Below, piece by piece: positions 12,796 to 24,108 of a stretch of DNA of 64,000 nt. The DNA comes from Corallium rubrum (taxonomy: Eukaryota > Cnidaria > Anthozoa > Scleralcyonacea > Coralliidae), in the NCBI GenBank assembly GCA_964035015.1, contig CAXIUP010000273.1, positions 62,001-126,000 of the forward strand, written 5' to 3'. The number at the start of each line of letters is the position of its first letter. Position 1 is the first letter of the stretch. The position numbers and the translations under genes are program-made. Under the pieces are notes generated by a model, which worked only from the letters and a program-made list of their open reading frames with translations, did no database searches and was not told the origin of the DNA.

Positions 12796-14170
12796 AATTT
12801 CCCAATTTCCCATCAATGATCAATTTACTGAGAAATCACGTTTTTCTCTACAAAATCTCTGTTTTCCCAACAAGTTTTCAAAAAAGTGGGGGTGTCACAC
12901 CCAACACACCTCCGGCACGCTACGCCCCTGTATATATGATACGATATAAAATATATGATACATGATATATCATATTTGTGATATATGATATGTGATTATT
13001 GTGATATATGATATAATATATGTACTTTCTGTCATTTTAATAAGTTCAAGTATTTTAAAGAATACATAATTACTCTGGTATGAAATCTATACCTATTGAT
13101 GGGGCCAAGGAAAATTTGAATGACCTCATTTTGAAGTAAATTTTTGTTTTGAATTCCTTACATGAAAATGGGTTTATATCCTGTGTGCCAAAGGCTCTGG
13201 TGCAAACATCTCATTGAGCCAGTTGAAAATTTCACCTCTACATGTACAAGTATTAACCTTATTCGTAAATGGCTTGTTAAATTATTATTATTTTGCATGC
13301 ATATAAATTAGCTCTTACAAAGTATTTATTTTTGATAATGAAATTTAAGTTTCCTTCTACTCAATTGACATCTTATGTTGCATGAAGACAGTTTTTTATG
13401 AATTATGTCTCAACTATTATCCTATAAAGACCCTGTTCACATGAGACCGAGTTATAGTATCTCAGGGGTTGGGATAACTAATTGGGAAACTCTGTTTCAC
13501 ATCTAACATCTGTATGCTACTTAATGCTTTACCCCAAATTATCCCAGCTAACAACTGAGGTATATACAGTTATAAAGATCAGAATATGATGTGTTACTTT
13601 TACAAGTTTATTCTACTCCCCCCCCCCCCCCCCTGAGATGACTCAATAGAAATATTTGAAAGCACAATCTCACCTATTCTATTCTACAACTCGGATATAT
13701 CATTGGGGTGCATTCACAAATAATAACTTTAATAAATGGGACCAATAGAGAAAGTACACCTAAAATTCTGTAAAGAGACGATGAATACCACTTTGCACTA
13801 TCTTGTAAATACTATGAGCAAGATAGATACAATCAAAATGATATCTTACAAAATGATTTTTGTATAAATTTGCATTATTAAGCTTAAAATGAATTGCTAC
13901 AATATAATGTCATCTAATGATACAAAATTAATGAATATAAATATATATATTCAAAATTTATTTTATTGCGTTTTGTGAAGAGATATCATTTCCTTGAAAC
14001 CAGGAATGCTTCAAATGTGTAACTCACACACAGCCACTACCAACAGCAATGCCAAATGGTAACCTGCAGTTGTTGGTTACTGTCTGGTATTATACTGTAG
14101 ATACTCAATTTTTATTGATCTGTATTGATATTATTAATTTATTATACAGTAAATATAATCTGTAATCTAG
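12796..14170. other. Gene-free interior of the 4-kb element
   Basis: AT-rich sequence with repeated gatatatgata words around 12935-13020 and a poly-C run at about 13617-13633. No coding signal recognised on either strand. Confidence 0.5.
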
Positions 14171-14440
14171 TGGTGTAGCCAGGGTCTTGGGTTTGGGGGG
14201 GGGGAGAGAACCTCAAACTCCTAGGGGGTCCAGCATGCCCCCGCAGAAAATTTTGGATTTCTATGCCTGCAATATACAACACATCACTATCTACTCACTT
14301 GGAAAACAACTGTACCCCCCCCCCCCCCCCAAGATTCTCCACGGATTTAAACATTTCACGAGAACAGTCTGAGACCTGGGTGGGGGGGGGGGTGACTGCA
14401 CCCCCTTGCCCCCCCCCCCCCTCCTTGGCTACGCTACTGA
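14171..14440. mobile_element. Small inverted-end element with G/C homopolymers
   Basis: Left end agtggtgtagccaggg, right end ccttggctacgctact, which are imperfect inverted repeats. The interior has runs of G and C (14196-14206, 14316-14330, 14382-14392, 14410-14421). Probably a short non-autonomous DNA element. Confidence 0.5.
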
Positions 14441-14692
14441 TGTAATCTATGTATTCTATGTATTGTAATGTAATGTTTGTATTATGTTACCATTATAATA
14501 GTTGTACCATGTAATAACTAGGTCATTCTAATAAAGCCATGTTTTACCATTACCAATTGGAGTCATGGAAGTTGAGATAACTGTAGTCCTAGCCCCTAGG
14601 GTTACCCTATTGCTCAAAGTGCAAATGAACTAATATATCTCAGGAGGCAGGGCTATATGGGGGCAGGGGCACATGTCCACCCCACTTTGTTT

Positions 14693-14695
<3 letters not shown>

Positions 14696-14739
<44 letters not shown>
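14696..14739. repeat. (TA)n tract
   Basis: Pure dinucleotide run inside the 4-kb element. Confidence 0.95.
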
Positions 14740-14740
<1 letters not shown>

Positions 14741-14837
14741 TGTATATATATTGACAAATATAAGTAACAGATGAGTTACAAATATGATGTTGGATATGAG
14801 AGCGCTCAATACCATTGCAGGTAGAGTGAAAGATAAT

Positions 14838-14942
14838 TAGTTTGAATACAGGAGTCACAACTCTGAGTTTCACGCTATATGCGATCTTCAGGCAAGAAGG
14901 TCTCATATAGCGTGAAACTCAGAGTTGTGACTATATTCAAAC

Positions 14943-14946
<4 letters not shown>
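14838..14946. repeat. Inverted repeat ending at a (TA)n tract
   Basis: ataattagtttgaatacagg ... with gagtcacaactctgagtttc returns as the reverse complement gaaactcagagttgtgac and tattcaaactaattat. A hairpin with a short loop, directly followed by (TA)n at 14947-14981. Confidence 0.85.
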
Positions 14947-14985
<39 letters not shown>

Positions 14986-15034
14986 GAAATTCATTACTAA
15001 TTCATGAGTTTTGCAGCCAATCCAATTTCAGAAA

Positions 15035-15076
15035 TACGTCACATGTATACGTCACATGTATACGTCACATGTATAC
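15035..15076 (+). repeat. 14-bp triple repeat
   Basis: Three tandem copies of acgtcacatgtat plus one base. Each contains a tgacg/cgtca word; no evidence that it is regulatory. Confidence 0.85.
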
Positions 15077-15100
15077 CCCTGTAAACCCCATACAAACTAA

Positions 15101-15184
15101 AACCAATGATGCTAATTAGTTACAACCACTAGTGGATGTATACTCTTCTGATACAACCACTAGTGCTTGTAACTAATTAGCATC
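15101..15184. repeat. Small inverted repeat
   Basis: gatgctaattagttacaacc and actagtg are mirrored by cactagtgcttgtaactaat and tagcatc. A related palindrome lies at 57381-57452, pointing to a dispersed fold-back family. Confidence 0.75.
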
Positions 15185-15288
15185 TCAATATCCCAAAGGG
15201 ATTTTTACTATTCATTCATTTCACAAGTTGTTTATTTCGGCTCGTGATTGTATATTCAATACAACACGGCCGCTCGTGTTGTAAACAT

Positions 15289-15290
<2 letters not shown>

Positions 15291-15345
<55 letters not shown>
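15291..15345. repeat. (TA)n tract
   Basis: Pure dinucleotide run, next to the right terminal inverted repeat of the 4-kb element. Confidence 0.95.
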
Positions 15346-15349
<4 letters not shown>

Positions 15350-15661
15350 CGTCTAGACTGCTACAAGCATTTTACTAAATTTGCACCACGATTCTTAACA
15401 AAATAAAAGCTTTAGTCTTAAATCTTATTACTCTTACAAATTCTTACTTCAAATGTTCTTCGTAGAGTTTTTACCACGCCTTGGATTGAAATTGTTGCTG
15501 CCATTTTGAAAAATCCGAGTACAAAAATCCGAATCCCGATGATTGTTCCGAAGATGACTCGGACCCAGTACCTCGCGGTCACCTCAACTGCGAGTATCCC
15601 ATCTAGCCACGACCATTCAATTACCCAAGCTATGGAAATACAAGCGTCTGCACGCAGGCTA

Positions 15662-16125
15662 TATATTCAGGGGTTGGAGGTTTTAAATCAACGAGGCAAT
15701 GATAGCATGATGTTTTAGATTGCGTTTGAGAGAGATATTTTGGGTTTTGAGGAGGTGATGATATATGATAATTGCCATTTGAGAAATATATTTAGGTATT
15801 CGAGGTTTTAAAAGAACGAGGCAATCATATATGATATTGTAGATCGCGTTTGAGAGAGATACTTTGGGTTTTGAAGGAGGCAATGATATATGATAATTGC
15901 CATTTGAGATATATATTTAGGGGTTCGAGGTTTTAAAAGAAGGAGGCATGCAATCATATATGACGTTGTAGATTGCGTTTGAGAGAGATATTTTGTGTTT
16001 TGAGGAGGCAATGATATATGATAATTGCAGAGATATTTAGGGATTTTGAAGGAGGCAATGCCATTTGAGATATATTTAGGGGTTTGAGGTTTTGAAAGAA
16101 CGAGGCAATCAAACATGATAATTGT
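15662..16125. repeat. Right remainder of the ~123-bp satellite
   Basis: Resumes with the duplicated target tatattcag followed by gggttggaggttttaaatc, exactly the monomer interrupted at 11603. About four more diverged monomers follow, increasingly irregular towards 16125. Confidence 0.93.
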
Positions 16126-16142
16126 GATGGCATACGTAATAT

Positions 16143-16310
16143 ATAAGGTGGGTTTTTACGGGTGGTGACGAGCTGTAAAAGTAACATACGACCCATCACG
16201 ACTCGTACGGGTCGACAACATTTTCGTGGGCTACCTTAGCCACACTGAATATATAATGAGGCTTTTTACGGGTCGTAACGACCCGTAAAAGTACCATACT
16301 ACGGTTTTTG
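16143..16310 (-). repeat. 110-bp hairpin repeat, inverted copies
   Basis: On the minus strand this reads as one and a half units of the 110-bp repeat found at 2143-2826, including gtggctaaggtagcccacga, gtcgatccgta-like words in diverged form, and the cgggtcgtaacgacccg hairpin at about 16269. A further diverged trace lies at 16393-16446. The satellite is therefore bracketed by this repeat in opposite orientations. Confidence 0.88.
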
Positions 16311-16446
16311 GGTGAGGGTGTGACTTGCATTGCGAGGTGGAGTTAATTTGTAATGGACAGCATGAGACGTTTTGACGAACTGAAAATTCAGCTTACGGGT
16401 CGTCAATGAACCTTTACCACCCGTATGAGTTCGACAGTATTGGACA

Positions 16447-16917
16447 TGTATGGATGACTTATGAAATACTTGGTGTTATGAAATACTTGTAGAGTAGTTC
16501 TTTTGGCTTCGGTGGTTTGTTTTATTTGTTTGTTACACTTTCACGTATATAATATATACAAGTATGGATCGTTTTCTTTCACGTGATCTGTGGCCCCGTT
16601 AGGGGTGGTGAAACAATACGAAATATTTGAATAAGAATAGAGTTAATGGCCCATAGGATAAAGATTGTGCACCAATATGGTCGCCGTGACGTCAGATGAA
16701 AACCAAGTATATAGGTGCTGGACAGTACAACGGAGCTAGGCTCCAATTTAAGTACACCTGGCTTATTACAACCAAAAAACACAAATATAATACACAAAAT
16801 GATGAAGGTCAGTAGCTGCCAGGTTCAGAAAAGAGTATGATTTGGGAGGAAGAGCATTTTAAACAGATAGATTTCCAGGTCCAAAAGTTATCCGATCAAT
16901 CAATGACAGAATCTTTC
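16447..16917. other. Gene-free stretch
   Basis: No coding feature or element end recognised. Confidence 0.4.
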
Positions 16918-17006
16918 TTAAGGCTCGTTTACACGATCCGATTTGTCGGATCCGATTTCTCTCCGATTCTCTCCGATTTCAAAATCGGATCGTGTGAACC
17001 TTTAAA
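16918..17006. mobile_element. Short TTAA MITE
   Basis: ttaaggctcgtttacacgat and ccgattt mirrored by aaatcggatcgtgtgaacc and tttaa. About 88 bp, with TTAA at both ends. Confidence 0.65.
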
Positions 17007-19598
17007 CATAGATATAGGAGATATTGATTACCAACTCGGTTCTGGAGACGAAATGAACTTTCCGGAATATTTTGCAAAGGGGACAATTTGTTTGAAACCC
17101 CACGAATGGGCCCGCTCTGGGGGATCCAAAATGGCGGCTCAACCGGGCAAAACTAATTAGCTGTGCCCATTCCCCCCCTCCCCCCGGGCCACCCCTGGGC
17201 ATTCACCATTTTTGCTAATCCCGGAGGTAGGGCTATCGCCAGAAGCACATAACCCGGGGGTCGGGATTTGGAACATTCGCACTTCCTATGCGCTGTGGGA
17301 ACGTATATCTAATTCGCACCACAGGCCGCCCAAGCTCAACTTGTGGCGGGCGCCGTGCGGGCATTTTAACGGAAATATATTTGATATATAAGGTTTCAAA
17401 CTTCTAAGTAAATCGGACGTTAAATGAGCTAAAATACGACAAATTTTTCAATAAAATAGCGTTACCTTGAGTTCATGATGTGTTGTCTTCTATTTGTGTG
17501 CTTCTTGAGTTGATTTGAAGCGATTTATCTGTTTTTGTTTGGGGTTTAGACTTGAATTTGTTGCCCAGGGGTGGGGGACATGGTCAATTTTTTCTCCAAA
17601 ATGTCTAACGCCCAGGTGTTGGCCCGGGGGAGGGGGGGGGGCATAATTGGAATTGACTGATAACTGTAAAGAATTGTTTCAAGCCTGTCGAGAACCTCCA
17701 CAACATCAGTATGTTTGGAAAAACATATTAGTTTCAATTCGTAATGTCCAAATTTTGGATCGGTTAAATCGATGTAGTTCAGTGATGGAACTTCTTGCTT
17801 TTATTTTTAAATCCCCTTAAGATAACCTGAGTGTATTGTAGAAATACTTTTGTTAACCCTTTGAGGACTGGACCTCTCCCTGTGCTGAATAAAATCGTCT
17901 GGCGTTAGCCAGAATAAAATACTAAAGACTCGTCTTCAGGCTTCAAAGGGTTATGGTACTTTTGTTTATTGTTGACGTAGATTGCTAAATTCAGCAAAAC
18001 ACTTCACCATGGTTGGTCATTAACTCTGATAAATGGCTTTAATTGCCAACCAAAACTATCAAAAACACTTCTGTCTTGATTGTATTCTTCTTTCTGTTAA
18101 TTCAAAGCAGTAATTTTCTCAACAAAAGCCCCCTCTTGTCTTTCGCCAACTTGATCACTTTAGCCGCCATCTTGGTTTTGCCCGCTTGAGTCGCCATTTA
18201 GGTGCTCCACAGTGGGGACATTATCGAAACAGTGATCCTGTTGTGAGTCCGCAATCTATAAGTCCTATATCTATGCCTTTAAAGTGGCCTTTCGACAATC
18301 GGATCTGACAGTCCGAAATATCGAATGGAAATAGAACCTGCTCTATTTTCATCCGACAACATGAAAAGAAGCCGACTATCCCCAGACTTCTCACTCGCCA
18401 TAATTATAGTCCTACCCTAAATTTAGACTTGAAAGCTTACCTCGAAGGTATCTGTATCCATCCTCAAATATCTTCGATAACTTTCTTCATCTCCCAGTCT
18501 ACTGGGTTCTTGGACGAGGCCATTAGAAGCGCCCTTCTCGTTCCTTCTTGCAATCCAAGGTCAGGAAAGTTCAGGTTTTTCTTATTGTTTTTTTTGTTTT
18601 ATTTAGCTATCAAAAACTGTCAGATGACCAAGAGTTAATGAAATTATTAATTTTGTTAAATTGTGGGCTACAGTGTAGCGTATTAAAATATTCAGGTTTC
18701 AGTTGTTGCGGAAACCGAAAAAGTATAAACCCAAGAGTCTCCGGGTTTGCATTTTCGTTGATTATTTCTGCCGAAAGTTAACAAAGTTCAACCGTAATTG
18801 CTTTTTTCAACAATTCCTTCATTTTAAAGCTAGGGTTCGTATGTCGTAAGTCTTCAATGTTCTTCAAAATATTCGGATATAGCCATGGATTATTAATGGT
18901 AGTTAATTATGCAAAATTATTCCGTGCCAAATTTTGCCAAATGTTTTACACGATCTTGTCCATGATGCAACGAGGGCCTACGGAGGAGGCAACAAACAGG
19001 TCACCTCAGAAAAACATCTGACAAGTAAAATTGGATCGTGTGAACAGGAATCCAACATTCGGATCCAATTAATCTTCTGGTCCTGTCTTTCCCTGGTTGC
19101 CTTGGCTTACCATAACTTGCCTATAATTTTGCCTTACCTTAAATACTAAAATATACAAGGTGTAACATGTTCAGTTTATTTATTTATGTGTTATCTTGTA
19201 ATGGATATAAGAAACCGAATAATCAGTCTATTTATTGTAAACCTCTTTTTGTCTTTTTTTGCAGTAAATGGTAACTATATTGTACTAAAGCCTAAATACA
19301 TGTACTTTGACAACAATACAACACATTTTCAAGAAAGAAGGAAGACGAGATAATTGAAAACAAGTAAGTGGGTGTAGTGGATGGCGAGTGATCATAAGGG
19401 GCATGGGTCACTGATCTCTCTATAATTATACAATACCCTGGTTGCTATGCGTGTTTTCATTGGTTGTTGGCCATGATCTCTTAGAAGATAGACACATGGA
19501 CACGTCAGATTACGTCAGCTGACTTGCTTTTTTCCTTTTTCATGCCTCAAACCCGGCAAGAGTTTCGATAAAAACCTATTAAATTATTGTATTGTATA
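17007..19598. other. Gene-free stretch with MITE fragments
   Basis: G- and C-rich patches at 17176-17192 and 17622-17640. The word ggatcgtgtgaac from the MITE at 16918 returns at 19030, and aatcggatctgacag at 18297, so fragments of the same family are scattered here. No domain-bearing reading frame recognised. Confidence 0.45.
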
Positions 19599-19784
19599 AA
19601 ACAAATAGATTCCATTTTTTGTTGTCTGTTCAGGTATAGATGCACCGAAGACGTCACAACGTGTCAACGTGGTAAGAACATCAGTGACTGACTGCGTCTC
19701 GTGGGCCACTTTTTTGTTCTTACCACGTTGTGACGTCATCTGTGCATCTATAACTGAACAGACAACACTAAATAGAATCTGTTT
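19599..19784. repeat. Inverted repeat (hairpin element)
   Basis: tgttgtctgttcaggtatag, atgcaccgaagacgtcacaa and cgtggtaagaac are mirrored by gttcttaccacgttgtgacg, tcatctgtgcatctataact and gaacagacaac. Arms of about 80 bp, loop of about 30 bp. Confidence 0.9.
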
Positions 19785-19789
19785 GTTAA

Positions 19790-20313
19790 TTAAGGTGGCT
19801 CCATACAGTTTCTTGAAAAATGGAAAATACACATTTGAGAGTCCAAAACACTTGATTAAACAATTCGGGAAGAGAATAAAACTAAATGTTATGCATAGTT
19901 AAACATTCTGACAATCAAAAACTGTTACCAAATAAATAGCGTTTCAAAATGGCTGCCAATTACCCTTCAAACTAATTTAATTCGAAAAAAACTTTGGTAA
20001 CCCCCAATTTTTTTTCATTAAAACTTTTCTTGAAGTATGAGTAATCAATAGGCCGATTTTAAAAAAATTCTGTAGAACGAAAAGTTTTTTTCTAATTAAA
20101 TTAGTTTGAAGGGTAATTGGCAGCCATTTTGAAAAGTCATTGTTGCCATTGCAACAACTGTTGCTATTTATTTGGTAACAATTTTTGATTGTCAGATTGT
20201 TTAACTATGCAAAACATTTAGTTTTATTCTTTTCCTGAATTGTTTAATCACGTATTTTGGACTCTCAAACTTGTATTTTCCATTTTTCAAGAAACTGTGT
20301 GGAGCCACTTTAA
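19790..20313. mobile_element. TTAA-flanked fold-back element (~520 bp)
   Basis: TTAA-ggtggctccatacagtttc at the left and gaaactgtgtggagccact-TTAA at the right, with arms of about 200 bp that include aaaatggctgccaattaccc and its reverse complement. TTAA duplication suggests mobilisation by a piggyBac- or Kolobok-type transposase; no transposase is encoded. Confidence 0.88.
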
Positions 20314-20499
20314 GTGGATTGTTCATCCCTTATTTATAGTCAGCAGTAAACATTTTGAAGCCACTGGCGGCCATATTGGTACTCCAGGTCCAGTGTACAT
20401 TGCGGGCGTAAGAGTTTAGAGTCTACCGAGGAGTCGGAAAAGCCGTAAAACAATTGTCAAATAGTGCAAATTTACTGTTACTTTATACCACTGGAAAAC

Positions 20500-20990
20500 A
20501 GAAGGAAATAATATTCCTTACTAGATTTGTTCAAGGGTGTCGCATATTTAAAACTTGTGCTGGAAAGGTGGGTGCTTTTTTGAAGTGAGCTCTTATTAGA
20601 GCATGCATGGGTGCTTATTTGAGGAAATATGGTTAAATATATTTCTAAAACATAAAGGGTTTGTTAAGTTGGGTGGCTGTTAATTTGATACATGTAATGC
20701 GTAGTCATACGTTTTCTTCGCTAAGGCGGATGGTGTGGCATTCATCTAGCTCCATACCATATTTTAGTTCGTCGTCTTTTATTGAAGCCCAAACCATCAC
20801 TTTAGTGTTGAAAGCCTTTCCGAAATTTCCATGTCGATCAATGACAGTCACACCACCATATCCAAGTTTGACACTTGTTTCCATCCTTTTCAAGGCTTCC
20901 TCTGCAGACTTCTAGCAAAGTGCAAAAATAGGTACGCTTTCAAAGGGGCTCGTGTACCAACAGTATGCTGTGTATGTAGTGTCTTACGGA
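20500..20990. repeat. Segment duplicated at 42672-43130
   Basis: aatattccttactagatttg, then cttgtgctggaaaggtgggt, then the last asparaginase exon, repeated with few changes about 22 kb away in the same orientation. Confidence 0.85.
20705..20911 (-). CDS. ASRGL1: ASRGL1-like exon 5 (terminal)
   Basis: Acceptor cactttgctag. Encodes [20 protein letters not shown] to LSEENV and stop. Matches the C-terminal region of human ASRGL1 around GLGGLIVVSKTG. Confidence 0.9.
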   Translation of the reverse strand, partial: KSAEEALKRMETSVKLGYGGVTVIDRHGNFGKAFNTKVMVWASIKDDELKYGMELDECHTIRLSEENV

Positions 20991-23029
20991 ATATATTCTT
21001 ATTTATTTGTTTATTTATTTTAAACAACTTTATTGGATACTTTACAATATATATGAAGATATCCAAACGGAAGAGCGCGAATGGGACTCGAGGACCCATG
21101 CGAGGCGCTCCCCCGTAGGAATTAAAATACATAAATATAAAAAACTAAGGTTTTGTAGTTTCCAAAGTTGAGACACGTACATCAGTTCCAGTTTACGCTC
21201 CACGAAACACGTATACAATCAAAGGTCAAAGATTGAAGTAACACACGAGGATTTACTCAGTCCAAGATTTTACTCAGTCCAACACCAGAAAATTTACTCG
21301 TCAAAGGGAGAACCCTTAAACATTCGTCTGCCCTTGACCAGTAAATTTGTCTAGCATTAGGACCTGTTCATATTAGACTGGGTTACCTCTAAATCTAGCT
21401 CTCTGACTGGACAATTTACAGTTGAGGTATAATATTATAATACATAGTACACAATACACAATACATAATACGCAATACGCAATACGCAATGCGCAATGCG
21501 CAATGCGCTATGCCCTATGCCCTATGCCCTATGCCCTATGCCCTATGCACTATGCACTATGCACTATGCACTATGCACTGTACACTATACACAATACACT
21601 CGGTGGCTAGCCTGTTTCACATGATAAAACGCAACTACCGAGTTATCCCTTGCTGGCCCTCGAGATAACTCTAGCTTGATGTGAACGCTTTACCCCGAGT
21701 TATCTCAGATAACTATTGATCTTTTTCTTAGGTACCAACAAGCTACTTTCCAACATTTTTTTTCACCCGAAATAAATTATATTGTCACCAATGTTACCTC
21801 CTCCGTAACAATTTTTCAGCCTATATAATAGATGGCTTTTTATGGCCATTTTTGGTAACCGAAAAAATGAAAACCTTTTAGTGACTCTTTTGAAAATAAC
21901 AAATTGTGCATAAGATGTCCGTTGTATATTTGCATGTCATCAGTAGAGAGAATTTCTACCCAGCAAAGTTACCCAATTACCAAACCGGGGGGCATGTATA
22001 CTAGTCTGTTTGTAACCATACTAGTACTACAATTACATTATATTTGTCAAATAAAAAGATTATGAGAGTTATCGCTCGGAAATTCAACTCAACTGTACTT
22101 AAAAAAAGACCAGATTCCTGAGCGTTACAGCATTAAATTCGACTTATCAACATTGCAAACATTAGCAGCGTTCCGTTCCGTAAAATAATGCGACGTCACG
22201 TTCCGTTCCGTAGAATAATGTGAGCCTTGCCTATCTGCTCATCGAAAACTCGGGCTCGTTGTCTAATTGTTAATTATATTAAACATTTTTAGGATCTAAA
22301 AACATTATACCCACAGTGCAACAAAAAAGGAGCCATTTTTGTCCATATTTTGCAAAATATCTATCGCAAAATAGAAGTTTAGATCTATCTAACATGGCAG
22401 CATAAGACAAAATAATGTGCTAAACCGATGACACTTTGGCAAATACTATCACACATATTCATTTTCTACGCATAAAGACATTTTCAAAAATGTATGTCAC
22501 CTTTTTTTCTCCTAGAGTGGTACCAACAAACCGTCTGGCTCATACGCTAATAAGCCAAAAACGTGTTGTTGACTGGAATCTTACCTGAGCACTATCTCCT
22601 TGTTCTAGACGATAAATAACTTCTCTCGCCAAAGTCATTTTCATTATCGCTTCTCCATGTCCCGTTGTAGTTGCCCCTCCGTATTTATTTGCGTAACCTC
22701 CGCAGCCCACTAACGGTGCGTCTCCAACGCGGCCTCTCATCTTTCCTGGTATACCACCTTGGATGAGAAGTTAAAAAAAATTCTGACCACAAGATTCCCC
22801 GTGTAGAAGAAATGCTTGATTGCGCTCATTATCCTTATTTTATGCAAATGTTTTGTTCTAATAAACTGCTGGCGGAGGTATATGCAGTCTCTGAGTGCCT
22901 TCTTGTATGGTGTATGGTGTATGGTGTATGGTGTATGGTGTATGGTGTATGGTGTATGGTGTATGGTGTATGGTGTATGGTGGTGTATGGTGTATGGTGT
23001 ATGGTGTATGGTGTATGGTGTATGTTGTA

Positions 23030-23084
<55 letters not shown>

Positions 23085-24053
23085 CCAAATAGTGAAGTAA
23101 AAGTAACGTGCTGCGTAGGCAGTGTTAATCTCCTGCGCAGACGTTATCTTATGCCATAAGCTCTGCGAAGGAGACTAAGGTAGTTGAAACAACAATCGAA
23201 ATATAGTTTAGGTTAGATATACTGCCGAAACAGCGAACGTCTTCTCCGACGAGAGAAGATCTTCAATTGATATTCATGATCAGCGTGTCCGCACTGCACT
23301 ATACACAGCTTTAGTTATGGGAGTACTTTGCATACTGTTCCCAAGTTTGATCGCCGCAGTCTGTGTCGTTAATTCTCAACGTTGAAAGAGTCCAACGTCG
23401 TGCAACAAAGTTTATTCTGTCATTGCCATTTAGATCCGACGTCACATATCAGGATAGACTCGTAAAAACAGGACTTCTGCCTCTGTCCTACTGGCAAGAG
23501 TACCTTGACTTAGTATATCTCTTTAAACGTTTATGTATTGCAAGTGACCCTTACATTTTTGTTAAGTCCTCTAACGTGTAACCAAGGCGTTCTAACCAAA
23601 AAAATGAAATTATTTTAAATATTCCTAAAGTAAACACTCTAATTTTTCAGAACAGCTTTTATTGTAGAGCACCGATAATTTTCAATTCTTTGCTATCACA
23701 TTTGCGAAATGTCAACTCTCTATTGGTCAATTTAAATCTAAACTGTTAGAATACTACCACCACACAACCGAACACGTATACAATGTTGAAACTCCACAAA
23801 CTTTTAAAACCGTCTGTGAAATGTCACTCGTGCCGTCCTCTGTCCGGTCTTGTTAAAATGTGCTATTAATTTATGTATTCACGAGTCTTAGGTTAGAAGT
23901 TACTTTTAGTATTTATGTTTTAATGTTTTTCATATTATTTTTTTATTTTGGGGATCCCGTAATGGAGCCACAAACTCTGTGGGACTTCCCTGCCATTTTT
24001 TTTTATCAAATTGTCAAAGCTTGTAAATAAAAAAACGTAGGAGTCACGTTTCG

Positions 24054-24108
<55 letters not shown>

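Larger units (their letters stand above)
11604..15661. mobile_element. TIR DNA transposon, non-autonomous, in the satellite
   Basis: Starts tagcctgcgtgcagacgctt and ends with the reverse complement, flanked by the 9-bp duplication tatattcag. The inverted repeats are long, about 300 bp: left 11604-11650 plus 12505-12795, right about 15345-15661. The left arm is split by a nested element. The interior has no recognised transposase; it holds (TA)n tracts, poly-C runs and small hairpins. A 9-bp duplication with long inverted ends is typical of Mutator-like (MULE) elements, but this is inference from structure only. Confidence 0.85.

Noticed and set aside
21430..21600. Heptamer array as an internal telomere repeat
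   Set aside because: Units such as ccctatg or gcgcaat differ from TTAGGG-type and the array drifts in sequence.
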